Part shown: piece by piece, positions 60,646 to 64,000 of the stretch
How positions within the stretch are numbered: position 1 is the stretch's first letter
How the letters are laid out: each line of letters opens with the position of its first letter
From: Oceanobacillus polygoni
Lineage (GTDB): Bacteria; Bacillota; Bacilli; Bacillales; Amphibacillaceae
DNA: 64,000 nucleotides
Direction of reading: 5' to 3'
Assembly: GCF_008304605.1 (NCBI RefSeq)
Contig: NZ_PIJY01000021.1
Location: 50,063 to 114,062 of the forward strand
The notes under the pieces: generated by a model
Databases searched by the model: none
What the model saw: only the letters and a program-made list of their open reading frames with translations
What the model was told of the DNA's origin: nothing
Translations under genes and position numbers: made by a program

Positions 60646-61947
60646 ATGACAGACAGGAAAAGAGTATGGTTTGAAAATGCCGAACGTAAACTTGACCCTG
60701 GCTTAGTGGAACAATTACGACATTCTCGAAAAGTAACCAATCAGGAATCCAACAACAAGGAAATCCCCATTATCGTTTATTTGAAAAGGAATTGTGACCA
60801 AGGAAAAAAAGACGACCTCTTAAAAGTATGCAATGCTGACTCCAACAACAAGCTAGGTAGAGAACTCCGAAGTATAAATGCGATGCAAGGACATCTAACA
60901 CCAGATCGAATAAAGGAAATTAAAGACCATGAAGCAGTAGATCGGATTTTTTATGATCGGATTGTAACTTCCTTTATGGATATTGCCAGTGAGCAAACAG
61001 GAGCTGTGAAAGTAAAAGAAGAGCTTGGTTTGACTGGTAAAGGCGTTACGATTGCGGTAATAGATACAGGTATCCATCCACATGAAGATTTAACGAATCC
61101 TGAAAATCGAATTATAGCTTTTCAAGACTTCATAAACGGAGAAAGTGAAGCCTATGATGATAATGGTCATGGCACCCATTGTGCTGGTGATGCAGCTGGA
61201 AATGGAAGCCTCTCTAATGGAAAGTATGTGGGGACAGCCCCGGAAGCTTCTCTTATTGGATTAAAGGTTTTAGATGAGCAAGGGAGCGGGAGATTATCCA
61301 CCATTATTGAAGGCTTGGAATGGTGCATCGATCATAAAGAAGAGCACAATATTCGTATAATCTCACTTTCGCTTGGAGCTCCTGCCTATGAATCTTTTAG
61401 GGATGATCCATTATCATTAGCTGCTCAAACTGCGTGGCATGAAGGCATTGTTGTATGTGCTGCTGCTGGAAATAGTGGACCTGCTGCAGCAACTATCAGC
61501 ACTCCTGCAATCGACCCATTTATTATTACAGTTGGGTCAACGGATGATCAGAACACATTAGAGCGCACAGATGATGTTATAGCAGATTATTCTAGTAGAG
61601 GGCCCACAATTGATACGTTTGTTAAACCGGACATTTATGCGCCGGGTACAAATATTATTTCCTTGCTAGCTCCGGGTTCTGCTCTTGAATCTGAACTACC
61701 AGAGATGGTTGTCGATGAAAGTTATATTCAACTTTCTGGTACATCTATGGCAACCCCAATTTGTGCGGGTATCATTGCTCTAATGCTGGAAGCCAATCCG
61801 AATCTAAGTCCCAATGATATAAAAAGCATTTTAAAATCGACATCTCACCCAACACTTGATGATGTATGGGGATATATTGAAGCGGAGAGTGCTGCACGTA
61901 TGGCACAGAATTATTTAGCTCCGGCTGAGGCTGTTCAGGAAAGTTAA
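60646..61947 (+). CDS. aprX: Intracellular subtilisin-like serine protease AprX
   Basis: 433 residues, S8 family. The catalytic triad is Asp140 (VIDTG), His175 (NGHGTHCAG) and Ser367 (SGTSMATP), with oxyanion Asn276 (AAAGNSG). A 120-residue N-terminal region with a propeptide-like fold precedes the catalytic domain, and there is no signal peptide. Length and order match B. subtilis AprX, a cytoplasmic protease of stationary phase. GAGGAGG precedes the ATG. Single gene ended by a terminator. Confidence 0.93.
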   Translation: MTDRKRVWFENAERKLDPGLVEQLRHSRKVTNQESNNKEIPIIVYLKRNCDQGKKDDLLKVCNADSNNKLGRELRSINAMQGHLTPDRIKEIKDHEAVDRIFYDRIVTSFMDIASEQTGAVKVKEELGLTGKGVTIAVIDTGIHPHEDLTNPENRIIAFQDFINGESEAYDDNGHGTHCAGDAAGNGSLSNGKYVGTAPEASLIGLKVLDEQGSGRLSTIIEGLEWCIDHKEEHNIRIISLSLGAPAYESFRDDPLSLAAQTAWHEGIVVCAAAGNSGPAAATISTPAIDPFIITVGSTDDQNTLERTDDVIADYSSRGPTIDTFVKPDIYAPGTNIISLLAPGSALESELPEMVVDESYIQLSGTSMATPICAGIIALMLEANPNLSPNDIKSILKSTSHPTLDDVWGYIEAESAARMAQNYLAPAEAVQES

Positions 61948-61951
61948 TTAA

Positions 61952-61984
61952 GAAAAGGGAGGACAAATCGTTTTCCCTTTTTTC
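61952..61984 (+). terminator. terminator of aprX
   Basis: AAAAGGGA (61953-61960) pairs with TCCCTTTT (61974-61981), with a T run at the end. Confidence 0.8.
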
Positions 61985-62142
61985 TATGTCTATCACTTGC
62001 CATAAAGGAATTTATGCAAGGTCTTTAGAAGCACTACGAATCTCTCTTATTTCCACACATTTCTTTATCTTGCAATTTACAGTCATTTAATAGATTTCCC
62101 CTATAATTAAAGATAAATACGATAAAGGGAGAGGTTCAAATC

Positions 62143-62973
62143 ATGATAAGAAAACTAACGGTTTTAGCATTATCGGCAATTTTCATTATGTCTATGTTTA
62201 CAGTTCCTGCATTGGCATCGAATGGTCAAAGCGAAATGGTTAATGTTGCACATCGTGGTGCTTCAGGACATGCTCCAGAAAACACAATGGCTGCATTTGA
62301 AAAGGCATTTGAAATGAAAGCAGATTATATCGAAATTGATGTACAAATGACACGGGATGGAAGACTAGTAGCTATCCATGATACAACCGTAAATCGTACA
62401 ACAAATGGTAATGGATTTGTTGGAGATTATACACTTGATGAAATTCAACAATTGGATGCTGGAAGCTGGTTTGGAGAGGAGTTTGCAGGAGAACAAATTC
62501 CTACTTTTGAGGAAATAATCGATGAATATCGCGGAAAGATAGGAATTTTAATAGAATTAAAATCCCCTGAACTGTATCCAGGTATGGAAGAAAAAGTTAC
62601 TGAAGCTCTGACCCAGCGTAATATGCATAAACCTAATAACGGTAAAATTATTATCCAGTCATTTAATCATGAATCTGTACAACAATCAAAGGAACTTCTA
62701 CCAAATATCCCACATGGCGTCCTTGCTGGCGTGACATGGGCAGATGTTACGGATGAACAGCTCGCACAATTTGCAACCTATGCTGATTTTTTCAATCCGA
62801 ATATGAATATCGTGACAGATGATCTGGTTAACCGTGTTCATTTTGCTGGCATGGAAATATACGCTTACACAGTACGTACCCAGGAACAAGCAGATAACCT
62901 ATTTGAACGTGGAGTTGATGGTATTATTACGGACTTTCCTGAATATGTTTATCGGCACCCGGTGAAGAATTGA
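62143..62973 (+). CDS. glpQ: Secreted glycerophosphodiester phosphodiesterase
   Basis: 276 residues. Signal peptide MIRKLTVLALSAIFIMSMFTVPALAS, then the GDPD domain: His37-Arg38 (VAHRGASGHAPENT), Glu64 and Asp66 (YIEIDVQMTRDG), His79 (AIHDTTVNRTTNG) and IELKSPELYPGM. It cleaves glycerophosphodiesters or glycerol-phosphate teichoic acid to glycerol-3-phosphate outside the cell. GGGAGAGG precedes the ATG; TATAAT lies at 62102-62107. Only one TTTACA (62077-62082) is seen, so control by PhoP is not shown. Confidence 0.92.
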   Translation: MIRKLTVLALSAIFIMSMFTVPALASNGQSEMVNVAHRGASGHAPENTMAAFEKAFEMKADYIEIDVQMTRDGRLVAIHDTTVNRTTNGNGFVGDYTLDEIQQLDAGSWFGEEFAGEQIPTFEEIIDEYRGKIGILIELKSPELYPGMEEKVTEALTQRNMHKPNNGKIIIQSFNHESVQQSKELLPNIPHGVLAGVTWADVTDEQLAQFATYADFFNPNMNIVTDDLVNRVHFAGMEIYAYTVRTQEQADNLFERGVDGIITDFPEYVYRHPVKN

Positions 62974-63194
62974 GGAATGAAAAGGCGAAATTAAACTACT
63001 ACATTAATAAGAGATTTCATTGATACCTTAGTGGGACAGATAATGAGAATACATTCCCAGTAGTTAGTCTAAATAAAAGAGTTGATCATTTTCTCGCATC
63101 CCCTAATATCAAATTTACAAATTAAGAGTTACTCAATTCGGAGGCATGAGGACATTTACCATTCATAACGAAAATAACGGTTCTGAAGTAATGA

Positions 63195-63235
63195 GCAGTA
63201 CACTCGCTAAAAGAGGGTGCTGTTTTTCTTTTTCC
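63195..63235 (+). terminator. weak terminator downstream of glpQ
   Basis: CAGTACACTC (63195-63204) pairs imperfectly with GAGGGTGCTG (63213-63222), followed by TTTTTCTTTTTCC. It lies 220 bases after glpQ; nothing else recognisable occupies 62974-63293. Confidence 0.55.
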
Positions 63236-63293
63236 ATTTAGGTTCTAAATAAAAGTAAGTTAGAATCTATTTTACCAAGCCAATTACTACTAA

Positions 63294-63455
63294 ATGAAAC
63301 CAATCGTAACTGTCATTGGAAGTATAAACATGGTTACGACACTGATACGTTTCCCGAAAAGGGGAAACCGTAATAGGGGGTAAACTATCAAACGAATCCA
63401 GGAGGAAAGGAGCAAACCAAGCAGTAGCAGCTTCGCGTCTCGGTGTAGAGGAGTT
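63294..63455 (+). pseudogene. rbsK: N-terminal remnant of a ribokinase gene
   Basis: From ATG 63294 the frame reads KPIVTVIGSINM then VTTLIRFPKRG. After a frameshift near 63365 it reads ETVIGGKLSNES and then RRKGANQAVAASRLGVEE to about 63455. This is the N-terminus of ribokinase, including the KGANQAVA block of PfkB signature 1. The Asp-Leu after SINM is deleted and the gene ends without the C-terminal two thirds. It is more similar in wording to other ribokinases than to the intact one at 27489, so it is a separate lost copy. Confidence 0.82.
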
Positions 63456-63562
63456 TTCCCTTTTTAACATGTATATGAACAATGTCGTGTTTCTGTTAGG
63501 AGTTCTTATAAAGAAAATAACAGGATACTTGCCAGTGTAGATGTCCCCTAATGTAAGTAATT

Positions 63563-63616
63563 AAAAGTTATCTATACTTTATAAATAGAATAGAAAGAAG
63601 TATAGATAACTTTTTG
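63563..63616 (+). terminator. strong hairpin terminator upstream of the rRNA operon
   Basis: A perfect 17-bp stem (63563-63579 with 63598-63614) with an 18-base loop, ending in a TTTTT run. It isolates the rrn promoters from upstream transcription. Confidence 0.85.
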
Positions 63617-63702
63617 GATATAAAAATAGTATTGCATTCTTTTTCTAACCATGCTATATTAAGTATCCGCCACAAGAACTAAAATAAATTCTAAAAAAAT
63701 GA

Positions 63703-63732
63703 TTGACTTTTAGTTTGATAGTGTGGTAAATT
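63703..63732 (+). promoter_or_regulatory. rrn promoter P1
   Basis: TTGACT (63703-63708), an 18-base spacer and TAAATT (63727-63732), about 235 bases before 16S rRNA. Confidence 0.6.
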
Positions 63733-63789
63733 ATTTCTTGTCGCTAAAAAAGTTCAAAGCGATCAACAAAAAATAACTAAAAAAAGTTA

Positions 63790-63819
63790 TTGACATCACA
63801 ATATGAAATGTGATAGATT
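63790..63819 (+). promoter_or_regulatory. rrn promoter P2
   Basis: TTGACA (63790-63795), an 18-base spacer and TAGATT (63814-63819). Tandem promoters are typical of Bacillus rRNA operons. Confidence 0.72.
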
Positions 63820-63853
63820 AATAAAGTCGCTTTTAAAAAACGACAAACAAATT

Positions 63854-63866
63854 TGCTCTTTGAAAA
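63854..63866 (+). promoter_or_regulatory. rrn leader boxA-like antitermination signal
   Basis: TGCTCTTTGAAAA followed by CTGAACAAAAC matches the boxA region found in Bacillus rRNA leaders. Confidence 0.75.
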
Positions 63867-63965
63867 CTGAACAAAACAACCAGTATGTCAAGAAAAAGGA
63901 AACTAAGTTTTCTTTTTGAAACAAGTAGAAGTCAGCTTCTACAACAGCTAAGTATTACAAACACT

Positions 63966-64000
63966 TTTATGGAGAGTTTGATCTTGGCTCAGGACGAACG
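63966..64000 (+). rRNA. rrs: 16S ribosomal RNA, 5' end only
   Basis: The window ends in the conserved 16S start: GGAGAGTTTGAT followed by CTTGGCTCAGGACGAACG. The gene continues past base 64000. The base after GATC is T, where most bacteria have C or A, at the degenerate M position of the 27F primer. Confidence 0.95.

Noticed and set aside
63146..63241. 31-codon frame starting ATG one base after GGAGGC
   Set aside because: The ribosome-binding site is too close to the start, and the frame runs through a terminator hairpin.
63267..63482. Minus-strand 71-codon frame opposite the ribokinase relic
   Set aside because: It is a shadow of the plus-strand ribokinase remnant.
1..64000. CRISPR array, prophage, transposase or tRNA genes
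   Set aside because: I looked for regularly spaced repeats, integrase/transposase motifs and tRNA cloverleaf signatures and saw none.

Overview
The window is AT-rich DNA from a low-GC Gram-positive bacterium, most likely a halotolerant or marine member of the Bacillaceae (Oceanobacillus/Virgibacillus-like). Support: strong AGGAGG ribosome-binding sites with some GTG/TTG starts, CcpA cre boxes, AprX and B. subtilis-type OpuAC, two TRAP transporters, an ectoine-hydrolase-like enzyme, and a Bacillus-type rRNA leader with the first ~35 bases of 16S rRNA at the right edge. The genus is inference; the family is well supported.

Layout. 1-3.9 kb: the 3' part of a LytR-CpsA-Psr gene, an AbrB-type membrane protein, a flavin reductase and a small membrane protein. 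4.4-10.4 kb: TRAP transporter plus a DapA-superfamily lyase, an aldehyde dehydrogenase and an XRE-cupin regulator, with promoter, inverted repeat and cre visible upstream. 10.4-17.7 kb: a decayed LytR-CpsA-Psr fragment, a small membrane protein, a PucR regulator with an ectoine-hydrolase-like M24 enzyme and a trans-sulfuration-type PLP enzyme, then a broken DEAD-box helicase. 17.9-26.4 kb: LacI regulator diverging from a TRAP transporter-UxaB-zinc dehydrogenase-UxaE operon for hexuronate/hexonate catabolism, with two palindromic operators and two cre boxes. 26.9-28.7 kb: remnants of a nucleoside-utilisation operon, an intact ribokinase and a long imperfect palindromic repeat.

28.9-39.9 kb is a hydroxyproline catabolic island. 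A PAS/AAA+ sigma-54 activator lies between two near-consensus -24/-12 promoters. One drives a three-gene FAD/2Fe-2S dehydrogenase set leftwards. The other drives a DAAO-type oxidoreductase, two proline-racemase-family proteins, the deaminase and the semialdehyde dehydrogenase rightwards, with an AGCS symporter following. The predicted route is hydroxy-L-proline -> D-epimer -> pyrroline-4-hydroxy-2-carboxylate -> 2-oxoglutarate semialdehyde -> 2-oxoglutarate. The second racemase homologue has lost both catalytic cysteines. The lyase/dehydrogenase pair is a close paralogue of the pair in the first TRAP operon.

40-53.3 kb: a membrane-anchored Mrr-like nuclease-fold protein, an orphan OpuAC, a 55-residue small protein, and a long sugar-ABC operon with a ROK-RpiR fusion, DUF4127, an FAD oxidoreductase, an esterase-like protein and a secreted GHL10-like glycosidase. 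This operon is the best candidate for an undescribed pathway. 53.6-64 kb: an amino-acid permease, a GntR regulator with a tartrate/D-malate dehydrogenase-like enzyme, a PAS-GGDEF-EAL-PilZ protein, AprX, a secreted glycerophosphodiesterase, a ribokinase relic and the rrn promoter region.

At least four decayed genes lie in the window. I saw no tRNA, CRISPR array, insertion sequence or prophage gene. All family assignments come from reading the sequence; no database was searched.
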